Shown here one piece after another: positions 1 through 11,997 of a DNA stretch of 64,000 nucleotides. This DNA comes from Alloascoidea africana (Eukaryota > Ascomycota > Alloascoideomycetes > Alloascoideales > Alloascoideaceae). The notes under the pieces are model-generated. The model did no database searches. It was not told where the DNA came from and saw only the letters and a program-made list of their open reading frames with translations. Every line of letters starts with the position of its first letter. Position 1 is the stretch's first letter. The stretch covers positions 62,001 to 126,000 of the forward strand of contig JAKTTT010000051.1 of the NCBI GenBank assembly GCA_030581615.1, written 5' to 3'. A program made the translations under genes and the position numbers.

Positions 1-1
1 G

Positions 2-1324
2 AAAGCCCAAACTATTCTCAATAGCGTTAATGTTCTGGTTGGCATAGGACTGCTTGCCATCCCTTTGGGATTAAAGTATTCTGGCTGGTTTGGTCTTGTC
101 ATTCTGTTTCTATGTGCTCTGACTACCTACTACACAGCTGGTTTACTGGGCAAATGCCAGGAGCTAGATCCTACTCTCGTGGGGTATGCAGACATTGGAT
201 ACGCCGCTTTTGGCAAAGTTGCCAGAATCGTTATCATGATTGCGTTCACAATTGATTTAATGGGTGCTTGTGTAGCTCTGAACGTGCTCTTTGCTGATTC
301 TCTATATGCTCTGTTTCCTCAATACTCCAAGATTCACTATAAGATTTTTGCCTTTTTTGTTTTAACTCCTCCTTCCTTTTTGCCGTTGAGAGTTCTCTCG
401 ATTTTCAGTTTCACTGGTATCGTCAGCGTTTTGGCTTTGACTCTGACTGTTATCTTTTGCGGATATACCAAGCCTGAAGCCCCTGGCTCTATGATAGAAT
501 TCATGCCAACCACATTCTTTCCTGAAAAATGGAGCTCAGTTCCAATTGCCATTGGGTTACTGATGGGTAAGGTCCTTCTATTTCACTCTCTTACCGACTT
601 ATCTATGCTTTTCTAACACTAAAGTTTAGCTCCTTGGAGTGGGCACGCGATATTCCCCAACATCTACAGAGATATGATACACCCTGCAAAGTACGGATCA
701 GCTATTAAGTCAGCGTACATTATTAGCTTCTTGACCGACAGTGCAATGGGAGCAGTAGGATACATCATGTTTGGTGCGAGTGTTCTTGATGAAGTCACGA
801 AATCTGTTTTGACAACCAAAGGTTATCCTCAGTTTGTCTATGCGTTGGTTTCTGTCTTTATATCTGTTATTCCGCTTGCTAAAACTCCCCTAAACGCTCG
901 TCCTATTGTCGAGTCAATCAACTCTGTGCTTGGATTCCACAGTGTTGGAGATGACACAAAGGAAACTGAGGAGTCAGTTGGGGAACGAACTTCTCTTCTT
1001 TCGCCTCAGTTACAGAGTCAGAAACAACAGAAATTTGGTGAGTTGTTTACCAGTTGGCTCAGGAAGATTGTAGAGTTTTCAATTCGTCCTATTGTTAATC
1101 TGCTATTTGTCGCTGTCGCTATCGTCTGTCCAGATTTTGATGTCATTCTTGCCGTTCTCGGAAGTTCCATTTGCTTTTTGATATGCATTATCTTACCCGT
1201 TGCGTTCTATTTGAAACTTTACAACGGACAAATTTCACACCTTGAGCGCTTATTCTGTTACTTTTTAATCGTTGCCAGTCTTATTTTGGGAAGCATCGGT
1301 ACCTGGTATGCTGTTATGAAGTAG
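2..1324 (+). CDS. AVT1: Vacuolar neutral amino-acid transporter, 5' end outside window
   Basis: Proton-coupled amino-acid/auxin permease family; in S. cerevisiae Avt1 imports Gln, Asn, Leu, Ile and Tyr into the vacuole. The visible part runs from the first family signature (a stretch reading NSVNVLVGIGLLAIPLGLKY) to the end and aligns closely with Avt1, including PLAKTPLNARPIVE and the last four membrane spans. Exons are 2-566 and 630-1324; the 63-bp intron has donor GTAAGG, branch TTCTAAC and acceptor TTTAG. Joining them restores the family motif APWSGHAIFPNIYRDM, which supports the splice. The N-terminal cytosolic domain lies left of the window. S. cerevisiae AVT1 has no intron. Identity is secure; substrate range is inferred from the family. 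Confidence 0.93.
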
Positions 1325-2605
1325 GTGAAAAATTATGTTAAGAGTCTCTCTTTTTTGGTTTTTTATTTATCCTTTTTTTTCAACCATCCGATTGAATACA
1401 TGATCTGTGCATAACGATTGAGAGGGACAGAGGAACTATAGGACGATATACTAATATGAAATACATTACATGAGGAGGAAAGCACAAACAGGTGCCATTA
1501 GAAAGAAGCAGAGTGCTTCATAATATTATTGGGAATTACAAAGAAAAATTAATAACTATTTACCGAATGACTTTCTTTAAAAGGAAATAATAGGTGACCT
1601 TACCATTTCACAGATGCTAGGATATTTGGAATCATATTTTCCTGTTAATCTTTTTTGGACCAAACATATCAGTTTAAATCTAGTGGAAAGACTTCTTTTT
1701 AAAGAACACAATAAGGGGGACCATAGAAAAATAAGCTTTCTCTCTTATCTTCACGTGATCGTGTTCAGCTGTTAACAATTCTTGGCTTATTTGACAGTGT
1801 GAAATAAAAGAATGTAAAGCAGGTACACAAAAGGAGGTTCTTTTCCCAATGTGAAATTTTTTGTTACTAATCAATAATAACGTAAAAGCTATTTCTTGAT
1901 GCCAGCTTTTGTTTAATTTTCCCAGCATTGTAAGGATAGTCGTTAAGCAGATATCACATGGTGTTCTTCAACTACGTAATGTTTGGAGGTGTCGGTGCGT
2001 TTTACAGTTTACACAAAAACGGTGCTTTCGGTGGAACTGGATCAACACAAATGAACACCATAGGTTAGGTTGTCGTAATTTAAAGCACAAAACTGCTGAT
2101 TCTAATACTTACAATTCCTATGACTGCTTGTGTAAAAAGAATGGGCTAGACTTTTGAGAAGCATGCAAACCAGGGAACTACTCCAATGTTCAATGAAACT
2201 TCTCAATTCAAGCGTGTCATTATTCAGAAGCAAAGTAAGAGCAAAATGATTGTAGAGTTTGAACCTTTGCAGCAAATAAAGCTTTTTTTACGAAAGAGCG
2301 GATCTACTTATCGATGTCACTCAAGACAGCAGTAGAAGGCTGTTGGTTTTGGTGCTCCCAGTTTCCAGCTTTACGATAACAAAAGCTTGTAAAACAATCT
2401 TCTTCCAACTCTTTCCATTCCATTAGAGATAACAGAGAGCTTTTCAACTTGGATTATGTGGAGAAATAGACGTTTCGGTGACGATTCAATGACCTTTTCG
2501 AGTCTAGGCAGGGTTACCCTATTCAGCTGTTACAAAGCCAATTAAATTGGTCCCCTCCTCGTAGATCCACACACATCTATATTTTCAATCCACACTAACA
2601 AAAGC
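1325..2605. other. Intergenic, 1.3 kb, with coding-like scraps
   Basis: Lies between the tail-to-head genes AVT1 and the short-chain dehydrogenase. No full gene is visible. Several short plus-strand stretches between about 1958 and 2330 have protein-like composition in different frames, which could be a decayed gene or chance. The last 100 bp should hold the dehydrogenase promoter. Confidence 0.5.
1958..2068 (+). CDS. Possible 36-residue small ORF
   Basis: An ATG-started frame of 36 codons ending in TAG. It encodes a hydrophobic N-terminal half (begins MVFFNYVMFGGVGAFYSLHK) and a Gly/Thr-rich tail. The composition looks like a membrane segment, not random translation of AT-rich DNA. I do not recognise it. 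It may be a real micro-protein, or one surviving piece of a larger decayed gene, because another coding-like stretch follows in a different frame near 2170-2330. Confidence 0.2.
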   Translation: MVFFNYVMFGGVGAFYSLHKNGAFGGTGSTQMNTIG

Positions 2606-3431
2606 ATGCCAATTGATCTTAAAGGAAAAGTAGCTCTTGTCACAGGCGGATCGGCGGGACTTGGAGCAGAGGTTGCAAAACAGCTGGCTGAAAAGGGTGT
2701 ACATCTTGCAATCAACTATGCACACTCTCGCGAGCGAGCCGAAGCCTTGGCTAAATCGCTTAGCGACGAGTTCAAAATTAAGGCAATTGTTCTACAAGCT
2801 GATCTTTTTGATAATTCCACGATTCCACCGCTTGTTCTACAAACAGTGGAACAGTTAGGCCGTTTAGATATCGTGATTTCAAATGCAGGATGGACAAAAC
2901 TGGCTAGCTTTAAAGACCTGGAGGCTGCCGATGATGAGCTTTGGGATGGAACTTTCCAAATGAACATTAAGCAGCACTTTTACTTGTTTAAAGCTGCAAA
3001 GCCATATTTAGAGAAGAACGAGCAGGGTGGCTCGTTCATAGTCAGCGCGTCTCTTGCAGGAAGAATAGCCATTGGCAGTAGTCTGCCCTATAGCGTTTCA
3101 AAGGCAGGACTCATTCATCTAGTGAAGGGGCTCGCAAAGAACCATGGACCTAAAGTGAGAGTGCACGCTGTTTGTCCAGGTCTCCTTCTTACTGAGGTAA
3201 GTTTTAATTTCTTTCGTCAGTTTCTTTTGATATTACGACTGACTAAATATTTTGTGTTCCAAGTGGGGTAAACAGTTTTCGGAAGAAAAGATCAAGGTTT
3301 TTGCCGATAAGTCCCCTATAAACGAACTTCCTGATGTTTGGGAAACAGCCCTTCAGTACATTGTTTTGGCACAAAGCGCTACGTCTACAGGCTCGATTGT
3401 TGGCATAGATGGAGGTGCTTCTCTGGCTTAG
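2606..3431 (+). CDS. Short-chain dehydrogenase/reductase
   Basis: Classical SDR of 252 residues. Seen directly: the nucleotide-binding TGGSAGLG near residue 14, the NAG motif, a catalytic Ser in the VSASLAG strand, and the YSVSK active-site Tyr/Lys pair. The C-terminal GSIVGIDGG is the usual end of the family. Exons are 2606-3196 and 3264-3431. The 67-bp intron starts GTAAGT just after LLLTE, has a CTGACTAAAT branch-like site and ends in the less common CCAAG; splicing restores the TEWGKQFSEEKI helix and the C-terminus, whereas reading through gives a short spurious tail. The family uses NAD(P)H on alcohols, ketones or acyl chains; the substrate cannot be told from sequence. It converges on STT4. 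Confidence 0.88.
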
Positions 3432-3847
3432 GGCTTTTTCAGGTACTTGGCCAGTGGATTCGATAAAGTATTTACTCTTGGTTTGGTTTAGCTTTGGTAG
3501 AATATTAAGGGAAAACAATTTTGAGTAGGTAGTAGTGAAATTCCTTGAAATGTAAGCTTTTCGTTAAGGTTAGAGATTAACAAAAGAACAAGAGCATGAT
3601 TAGCTATCGTAAGTTTTCGGAGTAATACGAAAGATCTATTTTTCATTGGTTATGGTGTATGTCTTTTGGCTATCTCAATTGGCTTCGATGCATGTGCTAT
3701 AGAGTAATATATACCAGTAATCATGGCCTCGTTGTTTCAAAGATATAACAGTGAACCGTCAAATAACCGAAAGGAACTAAGTAAACTCAGAAGAGAAAAT
3801 GACCAAGCAAGAAAATGCAGGGTCGCAAGTGCAATAGCTCTAAATGC
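3432..3847. other. Intergenic between convergent genes
   Basis: The 416 bp separate the 3' ends of the dehydrogenase and STT4. The stretch is AT-rich and must hold both polyadenylation regions. I see no gene or RNA in it. Confidence 0.6.
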
Positions 3848-6800
3848 TTAAAACGGGATTCCATTTGTAAGCCTCTGGAATTCATCATAACCCTTTGTAG
3901 CAGTACTTTCAAACGATTTTCTAATAAGACTCCTCATGTGTTGTGCGGCTTCCTTTTCACTTTTCTGAAGCACAAATCTTTGTCGCAGCTTTTTAATCGT
4001 AGTTGCACCCTTAAAACATGGAAGACCACTATCCAGCATAGGCACAACACACTTGATAATAGTTTCTGAGTAGGGTCTAGATCCTAAAAATGCCTTGATG
4101 CAGAGCTCTTCAAACCATTCATATGCCTGGGTTTTTGTATTTCCGCCCATTACTCGTACCATTTCACGAGTCAACTTGAAAGGTGCAGATTCAAACTTGA
4201 CACCTCCAGGTACAATATCAAAGCAAAAACCAAAGTCAACGTGCAAAATATGGCCTTGATCATCATACATGATGTTACCATTATGTCGATCTTTGAACTG
4301 TAACAGATAAGAGATTACTGAATAGGCAGCCAGACTTTTCACAAAATTGTTGCGCGCCTTTTGATACTCAATTGATTCTTCTGGCCCAAATTTTGAAATA
4401 AAGTATTCATAAAGGCCATTTACAGCTTCACGGCCAAGCATATCTCTACTAATAGAATTTGGTAGCACATCAATAACACCACAGCCTGGTGCAGTTGCAG
4501 TGACACGGTATGGAAAGACGTAGAGGTCAAGGCCATTGGTATTAAAAATTGTTCTGAAAACCGACATTATCTGTATTGCAATGACATCTTGTCTGCAATC
4601 ATCTCCAACTTTGAACATTGCGTCTTGCATTTTTTCGACATAGCACTTATGGCCTTCATTTCCCTTTAGATCGCCCTCGCTGGCCGTTACCTCTTTTCTT
4701 ATTTTAAAAGTAGCCATGAAAGGAGCCTTTGCGTGACTCTGCAATGGCTTCCCTGAGGTACGATCAATATCGATAACTATACCATCTGGATTTGAAGGAA
4801 GATAGACGCCAGACTCCACAACAATCTTTGACATTTCTTCATCAATTTTTGCCTTCTTCTCTGCTTTTGATTTTTTAATGAACGGTTTCAGCTTTCCTGA
4901 AATAGAGGTTACATTTTCAAAGAATTTAAACTCTTTCTCGTAAAATTCTTTATCCTCCTCTTTAAAACTGGATACAAGAGCTTCAATCACCTTATCAAGT
5001 ACAGGTTTTAAAGAATCAGGTATTGTGGAGTCTTCATCCTTGTACATATTTGCATTTATGTTCCAAATTATCTGATGAGCAAATAGCTGGCTATTTTGAC
5101 CAGCTTCAAAAATAAACTTTTCAACATATCCCAATTCATCATGGCGTAAAGCTTGGACGATTTGAGGGATGTAAAAAAATGTCAAATTGATGTCATGACT
5201 TTCCAGCGCTCGCATGGCATATTGCAATACAAACGAGCTCGTAGAGAATGGCGGCAAGAACAGGTTAATTGCATCAATTGGAGCCACTGACTGGCCATAA
5301 ATCAAATATCTCAAAAAGCTTGTTTCTTGGAATAATCCCGATCTTGATGAATATTCAATAATCTCTGGAAAACAAACTGCTTTGTGGGGCATTTGTTCAA
5401 TAAGAGATTTCAGCACTGTCTGCATATTTGACTTGTCATGTCTCATACAAAGGTTGAGAGCTAAGGAAGGACTAATATTGTAGGCTTGTTCCAGTAAAGA
5501 AGAGCTCACTGTATGTCCTAATCTTTTGAACGTGGCACTGGATTCTTTTTCCAACGGATCTAGCCAAGCTTCTAGTGTTCTTATTTCATCTGTCAAAAAC
5601 AATAGCAGAATTTCTTGCTTGAACTTTAAAGATTTCTTCACCTCAAATTGTTCAATTGCTCTTCCCACTTCAACCAAAGTTGCATAGTCTGTCTTTATCT
5701 TCAGAAGGTTCGAACCAAAAGGCAACTGCTTCTTTTGGTTAAACCAGTTTAAGGCAGCATCAAGGATCAATTCCTTCAGCGATTCTTTGATCCTCGAGGA
5801 GAGTTGGATATGAACACTCAACACTTCGATACCAAAACGTATCAATTCAAATCGTACTAATCTAGCAAAGGGGTGAAAGCTTGCAATGTTGTCGACAAGT
5901 CCTTGTAACCCTTTAGACACTATTCTTGTAAAGACCTTCAAGAGATGGTCACTCTGGTACAGTGTAGAATAAAAATGAGAGGAAAGCATCCGGATCAGAC
6001 TCAAGTGAGGATGTAGCCCTTGACTAGCGACTTTGGCCAGTCGACTTATCTCCAATTTGTTGGTTGGATTATACTCCATAGGTGCATAGTCAGCATATGG
6101 AATATCGTTAACAGTACTGAATAGGCCTTGTCTTGAGTGAATAGAAGCGTCCCAACATTGACTGATTTCCGACAGGAGCATAGGCTCCAAATCGGGTTTT
6201 TCATTAATCACTCTAAGCCAGGTGGAAGTTGCATATTTCATTATCGGGGCTGAAAAGATTCGAAAAGGAATTTGGACCAGCTTGTGGGCAATTGTAGGGT
6301 TTGGTTTCTTGAGCACGATTAGATACCCAGCACTTTCTTGTAGAATTTTATAGATAACTTCTGCTGATATTTCCTCTTTGGCTAGCACTCTTGAGTCAAT
6401 ATCTAAAAGGCGGCTTTTCATACCGTTCACTCGTTCCTTGATTATATTTGCATGCTCTTCATCAGAGATAAGCTTGTCAATAATTTCATTTCTGAAGCGG
6501 TTTCTCCAGCTGAAATGGGACAAAAAGCCAGAAAGTGTATTTGCCTTTGAACCGCCTACAAGACCCATTGCCAAAAGCTCGCGATCCCTTGAAGATAAAG
6601 AGCCAGCCATTTCCAAAGCAAATGAAATTCCAAACTTGACACTGTTCATCAGGAAATAGTTTCCGTCTGCCGCCTGATTGTCACTGATGTAGGTACTCAG
6701 TAGACTTTTTAAATCGGAGTTACATTTTGCCAAAGACAGTTTGATCCATTCCCTGGCCTTTGCATAAAATTTTTTAAAAGTTTCTCTTCTGTAAACATAA

Positions 6801-9800
6801 GAATCCGAAAGCTTCAAAGTGATGTCTGCATGCTTGGATTCGAAAAGAGATCTTGGTTCAAACTGATCAGAATCCGATTCAACGCAACTCTCAAAAAGAA
6901 GAGACAGTATTTCTAACAATGCGTATAAACTTGTTTTGTTACACAAACATGTTGGCAATTTTTTCATAATCAAATCACTGCAGATAAAGGCTATCTCTTG
7001 CAATTCTTTAACCCGATGACAACATAGCAGTAGCATAGCTTTCATTTGCTTTGCAACACAATCGGCAGAAAGTCGCTCTTTCCCCACCTTTTTCACATTA
7101 ACGACAAACTTGTGCGTGAGGTCAATTGCAATTTGAGAAATGTACTTGTTGATACCTCCTGATTTTATACTAGGATCCGAATAGTAAAGCAAAATCGTTG
7201 AGCAGTGGCCAACACTAGATCTGAGAGTCTCCAAGAGAATTGTAGCTCCCAAGAACATAAGTTTAGGGTGAGAGATTGTTCTCAACTCGAGAAAGCCAGA
7301 GTCGTCAAAAGTGCTGCCCATTATCTCTCGCTGGTCTCTCACATTATGATTCGATGATCCTCTTCTGAGAACAGTGTTCAATTCCAAAGAAGTTTCGGTC
7401 CTTGTTGCAGAGAACTCAGATACCAAAGGCGGTGTACTCCAAGCGATAATTTCCAATTCCTGCCTAAACTGTTTTGTGATATCTGCTGAAATAGAATACC
7501 CATGGACTGCCAGATTATACCACATATCGGCAAATAATGTTACCAAAGTTGGATCCTTGACATTTAAAGGTTTCAGAGTAATCGATGGCAATAATGTAGC
7601 AAGAGGCTTTAAAAAGAATGAGATTTCTCTTGCAACACTGGATATTTCAACATGGGATCTATGGTGTTCCAAACATTGTACATCCCCTTTGCTTTTAATG
7701 CTGTTTAAAAGTTCAGCCAGGTATATTTCAAACAACGGATGGTCCCTATCAATACTTTCAGCAATCTTTAACCTTGCATCAAGTATAGTTTCCACGATAG
7801 AGTGAGCGGAATCGTGTCCATGTTTCACAGCATCGTTGGAATGGAAATTGCGATTAGCAATAGAAGAAAAAAACTTTATAATTATTCCAAAGTCCTTCTC
7901 TGTAGCATCGATTGCACAAGATGCTAACCCGTCAATAATCAACTTGTCGAGGGCTGAGGCACCATCAACAAACTTTTGGGACAATATTGAGATAGTCATT
8001 GTTGAGATCGTACTATCGTCGTAAACTTTTAGGATAGTAATCACTGCACTGATAATATTCCTGAATGAACAGTAAAATTCATCCTCTGTTCTTGGGGCCA
8101 CCTTAATGCCATCAAAAAGACTGGAACCATTAGTCTGTAGCTGCATACTTCCAGGTGATGACATCTTTCTACTCATAGTATCAATGTTGGTCCCGGTGCC
8201 ATTTTTAACTGAATTGGACAACTGCGAATTCAGCAAATTACTAGAAGTTCTTTTACTCTTATTCTTTATGATCGATGGCAAGCCATTGGTCTTTTCAAAC
8301 ACAAGAAGGTTTACCAGTGAGTAAATTATTGTTACAACAGCATCTTGAGATAAATGTTTCAATCCTTTTGCCAAGCTTTGGGCAGATTCTACTGCCAGCG
8401 TTTTTGGCAGTTCCGGATTTGTCAAGAATCGTGGGTAAGCTCTGGTCATAATTGCACCAGCGCTGACATCGTAAGCACAGGCAAGCGCTCCAAGTCGAAT
8501 AATGTTTATGCCTAAAAGCGGATCACACATTTCCAAAGGATGCCGCAAACTTGATTCAACAGCTTGTATGATAAGGGTAGGTTCAACAATATCAAAAACC
8601 ATTCCTACAGCAATTGTATCTAGCGCTGTCACTTTTGCTGAATATGCCGCTGCAATTCTTTCAGATGTAGAAAGCTCTATATATGACGAGCCATCTTCGA
8701 GCGTCTCAAGTTGATTCTTGGCAAAATCAATTGCTTCGGATAAGTCGTTTTTTTCTAGACACTGCGAATCAACAGCCTTTGGTTTGTCGCGCTTGTCCAT
8801 TGTCAACTCTAATAAAGCATCAATCAAAGAACCATCATTTTCTTCGTTCAGTAGACTGCAACTAGATATGGTTCTTGCAATGCAGCAAAGTCGTTGAGAA
8901 AAAAGTAATCCTCCAAGCGGAATCCATAGTTGTTCATAAATTTGATCTATGCGCTTCCACCTCTTAATGTTGACTGCACTGTTGACTGCTGCACCGTTTT
9001 CTTTACTCTCGGGTCGTATCTTGGCATGTATACTAGACACTGACGATTCAATAATTATCAACACATTCTCATTAAAAACATGAGCTAAAAATTGGAACTG
9101 CTGTACTCCTTGGCGCCTATCTGGATTCTCTTTTGCGTTCGCTTTACGCAAAATGCTGATGAACGTTGGACCCGAGAAAGCAGACAACAATCCCAAACTT
9201 GCCAACATTAAGGGGAAAATTATGTCCAACTGTGATGGTACTTCTACTCCAATGAGCCCTTCCCACTGTTCTTTTAAAAGATTTAGAAAGCTCTCCAGAA
9301 TATCTTTAATTTTGAGGTGTAGAGAAGGGAATAAATCTGCAAGTGTTAAAAACGAATTCACCAGATGTTCCGTCTGATAATGCCAAGGTGAGGGAATAAC
9401 CGCTACACTCCAAAAGTTAGTTTGACTCTGGGCTTGCTTGTTAGAATAATCAACCATACCAGACATTGATGGAATCGTGTCAAAATCTAAAACTGTAGCT
9501 TTCAAAAGATAGGGATTGAAGGCCTCTATCAATTTGGAAGCATCTTCCTCTCTTGTCACATGCTCTGCACAGTTACACAGAGAGTCCAAAACCTCGAACT
9601 CTTTAAATGTCTATTGCATTTCGGTTTTAGTGGATATTGTCATAATAAGGCTCAGATAACATCTTACCATTGGCATTGAAGCAACATCCTCGGCTTTACC
9701 AAGAGCAGATATCATTTTCTCCAAGTCTTTGGCGCCAGAACTTTGTTTATCTGGCATATCAACAGACGGAGAAATTGTGGGTGCTGTTCGATTCGATCTT

Positions 9801-9972
9801 TGTGCCTCATTAGAACTGATGAGGTCCGCTTCAACACTCAAGCGGGCCAGCTTGGAAAGCGCTTTAGACCTGAGAGAAACTCTATCAACTCTGAAGTTCT
9901 CATAGAAAAAAAATTAATTAGCGTATCCAAGAAGCACGCGATGAGCATTCCAACATACCCCAGATAGTCCAT
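3848..9972 (-). CDS. STT4: Phosphatidylinositol 4-kinase, Stt4 type
   Basis: Makes PI4P at the plasma membrane, upstream of PI(4,5)P2 and the Pkc1 cell-wall pathway. About 1999 residues, against 1900 in S. cerevisiae. The C-terminal kinase is clear: GDDCRQD near residue 1750, the catalytic DRHNGN near 1852 followed by HVDFGF, and the conserved end FQRLTNGIPF. The long N-terminal helical solenoid also aligns (LRRGSSNHN, LEHHRSHVEISSVA). The main exon is 3848-9610. A 57-bp intron (9611-9667, TAG acceptor) joins it to exon 9668-9890, giving MPMTFKEFEVLDSLC, which matches yeast. A second intron (9891-9958, donor GTATGT, branch GCTAAT) leads to a tiny first exon starting at 9972. An alternative pair, ATG at 9988 with an acceptor eight bases earlier, is also in frame, so the first ten or so residues are uncertain. 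Confidence 0.95.
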
Positions 9973-10205
9973 GACACTCGTGTTCCATGGAGAGGAAGAG
10001 TATGGTCCTGTCTGGCTTTCGGGTGTTTTTCTGGATTCCACCTCGTAAACGCAGGTCGCAATACGGATAACTAGAAGACTGCCAGTAAGAAAAGCTCAAA
10101 CTATCCATCAGAAAACTTTTAATGCTAAACTACCCAGCTAATTTTTGGATACTTGTTTACCGACAATCCGCTAAACTTAAATAGCGATCAAAGTGTACTA
10201 GGACC

Positions 10206-11276
10206 CTAGAGTTCCTTTCCAGGATAAAACACGACTTTTCGAACCAAGTGTTGGTCAAACATTTCGTATCCTTTGGGTGCATCATCCAAAGACATCTTTG
10301 TGTCCACAAAGCCTTCGAACAGGGGGGATACTTTTTTGAAAACTTCCAAAGCATCTGTGAAAAGGGCACGAGCAGGGCATCTTCCAAACTGAACCGAAAG
10401 ATTTTTCAGATATGCTTCCAAGCCAGTAAATGGTATTTTGCCGTGCTGGTATCCTATTGAAGATATAAATCCGTTTGGACGGACAAGATCAACTGCTAGT
10501 TTCAACGCATCTTCACTACCGACAATTTCTAAAATTGCATCGGCTCCTCTTCCTTCTGTTTTAGAAAGTATGATTTCTTTTACATTGTCCTTCTCCAGGT
10601 TCAAGGGGATACCTCCAAACTTCTCTGCAAGGGCCAAACGTTCGGGGACTGTATCGATAACGTACAAGTTTTTAATCCCAACATACTTCGCAGAGGCGAT
10701 AGCACATAGTCCAACAGGACCGCATCCCAGCTGGACTACAACAGCATCTTTCAATTCCTCTGGGGTTGTCCTCTTCGTGTAGTTTGTTACGCCAAAATAG
10801 CCAGTGGGGAAGATGTCAGACATCAAAACAAGTAATGAATCGTCAATTCCTTCTGGTTTATGGGACAGAGTAGCTTCTGCTAAAGGAACTCTGACATACT
10901 CTGCCTGGCCACCATCAAGTGCAGGAGTTCCGAACACATCAGCCTTTGGGCATTTGCTAGTGAAGCCTTTATTGCAGTAAAAACAATCCCCACATTGTAT
11001 GGTAAACGTTGAAATTACAGCATCTCCCGGTTTGAAGTTAGTCACTGATTCACCAACTTCCTCCACTATTCCGGTAAACTCATGGCCCATGGTATGTCCG
11101 GATCCAGTCTTCAGTCCTCCCCGGTAAAAATGCAGTTCTGTTCCACAAAGCCCAGCGGCTGTCACCTTCACAATAACGTCAGTAGGCTCTCTAATTTCCG
11201 GATAGGGTTTTGTTTCCACCACAATATTCCGTGGACCGCGAAATACCGCGGCCTTCATAGTTTTTGGATGGGCCAT
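10206..11276 (-). CDS. Zinc-dependent alcohol dehydrogenase (MDR family)
   Basis: Medium-chain dehydrogenase of 356 residues starting at an ATG. Catalytic zinc ligands are visible in GLCGTELH (Cys) and GHTMGHE (His, Glu). The structural zinc site is present as the four-cysteine cluster [15 protein letters not shown]. The NAD(P)-binding Rossmann turn is GCGPVGL near residue 180. The family oxidises alcohols or polyols; this subgroup resembles bacterial and fission-yeast enzymes often labelled glutathione-independent formaldehyde dehydrogenase or general ADH, but the substrate cannot be decided here. It lacks an intron. A CTCC-repeat promoter lies upstream. It stands tail-to-head with STT4, with about 230 bp between the two. 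Confidence 0.88.
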   Translation of the reverse strand: MAHPKTMKAAVFRGPRNIVVETKPYPEIREPTDVIVKVTAAGLCGTELHFYRGGLKTGSGHTMGHEFTGIVEEVGESVTNFKPGDAVISTFTIQCGDCFYCNKGFTSKCPKADVFGTPALDGGQAEYVRVPLAEATLSHKPEGIDDSLLVLMSDIFPTGYFGVTNYTKRTTPEELKDAVVVQLGCGPVGLCAIASAKYVGIKNLYVIDTVPERLALAEKFGGIPLNLEKDNVKEIILSKTEGRGADAILEIVGSEDALKLAVDLVRPNGFISSIGYQHGKIPFTGLEAYLKNLSVQFGRCPARALFTDALEVFKKVSPLFEGFVDTKMSLDDAPKGYEMFDQHLVRKVVFYPGKEL

Positions 11277-11351
11277 GTTTGTGTTTTCGGGAGAAGTTTG
11301 TAAGGTCCAAAAAGGACGGGAAAAGCCAAATATTTATCTAATTTGGGCGAG

Positions 11352-11630
11352 AGCTCCAATACGCAGTTACAGCTCCCCCGGGCTGTTCAAAAGCTCCCAG
11401 GGCAGAAAAAGAGCGATTGTTGTTTGCGGGGTCAATTGCCTACAACCCTATCCCACATCGAATTTCTACTGGCGGATAAACTACTTTGCCCGTCTACGAC
11501 TAATATAGCTTTTATTTTGGGGGATTATTTGGCCATGAAGAGCTTGAACGAAACAGCTAGATGATCACTTTGACCAGAGTCTGCCATCCAAGAGAGAGAG
11601 CATTTTCAGGTTTTGGCGGGAGGGAGCTCC
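11352..11630 (-). promoter_or_regulatory. AGCTCC repeats upstream of the alcohol dehydrogenase
   Basis: The hexamer AGCTCC occurs at 11352, 11371 and 11392 (19 and 21 bp apart, about two helix turns) and again at 11625. All lie within 350 bp of the start codon at 11276. The CTCC core matches what Adr1/Mxr1-type zinc-finger activators of alcohol-metabolism genes are known to bind; that link is inference. Confidence 0.3.
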
Positions 11631-11910
11631 AGAGCCTGGCAACAGTGGGCATGCACAACGCAGATTAAGCTTAATCTAAAAAGACGTTGCATTGATTGTT
11701 GGCGCCAGAGAATTTTCTGGTGGGGGTTCAAATGTGTGTGGAAACTCTTCTACCTAAAACAGTAAACCGGTTCAAAGACCAATACCTAGTCCTTTAGCCC
11801 CGACCGAGAATTATAATCTTGAAACAAGCTTTGAGAGCGCCAGGATACAAAAATATGATCAAAACATACCTGCCCATGCAGATGTAAAAAACTTTTTTTA
11901 GTAGAAAACT

Positions 11911-11921
11911 AAAAAAGAAAA
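11911..11921 (-). terminator. Pol III T-run after tRNA-His
   Basis: On the transcribed strand the tRNA is followed within about 10 bases by TTTT, one C and TTTTTT, a typical RNA polymerase III stop. Confidence 0.7.
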
Positions 11922-11925
11922 TATA

Positions 11926-11997
11926 TGCCGTTGCCCAGAATCGAACTGAGGTTTCTTCGGCCACAACGAAGTGTACTCACCACTATACTACAACGGC
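11926..11997 (-). tRNA. tRNA-His (GTG)
   Basis: Full cloverleaf read on the minus strand. The 7-bp acceptor stem is GCCGTTG/CAACGGC; the anticodon arm is CTTCG-TTGTGGC-CGAAG with anticodon GTG; the T arm is CTCAG-TTCGATT-CTGGG; the discriminator base is A. There is no intron. The essential G at position -1 is not encoded, as is normal in yeast, where Thg1 adds it. LTR relics lie 0.6-1.4 kb upstream. Confidence 0.96.

Noticed and set aside
7374-7805. 143-codon plus-strand frame inside STT4
   Set aside because: It is the mirror of the conserved kinase gene and has no protein-family features.
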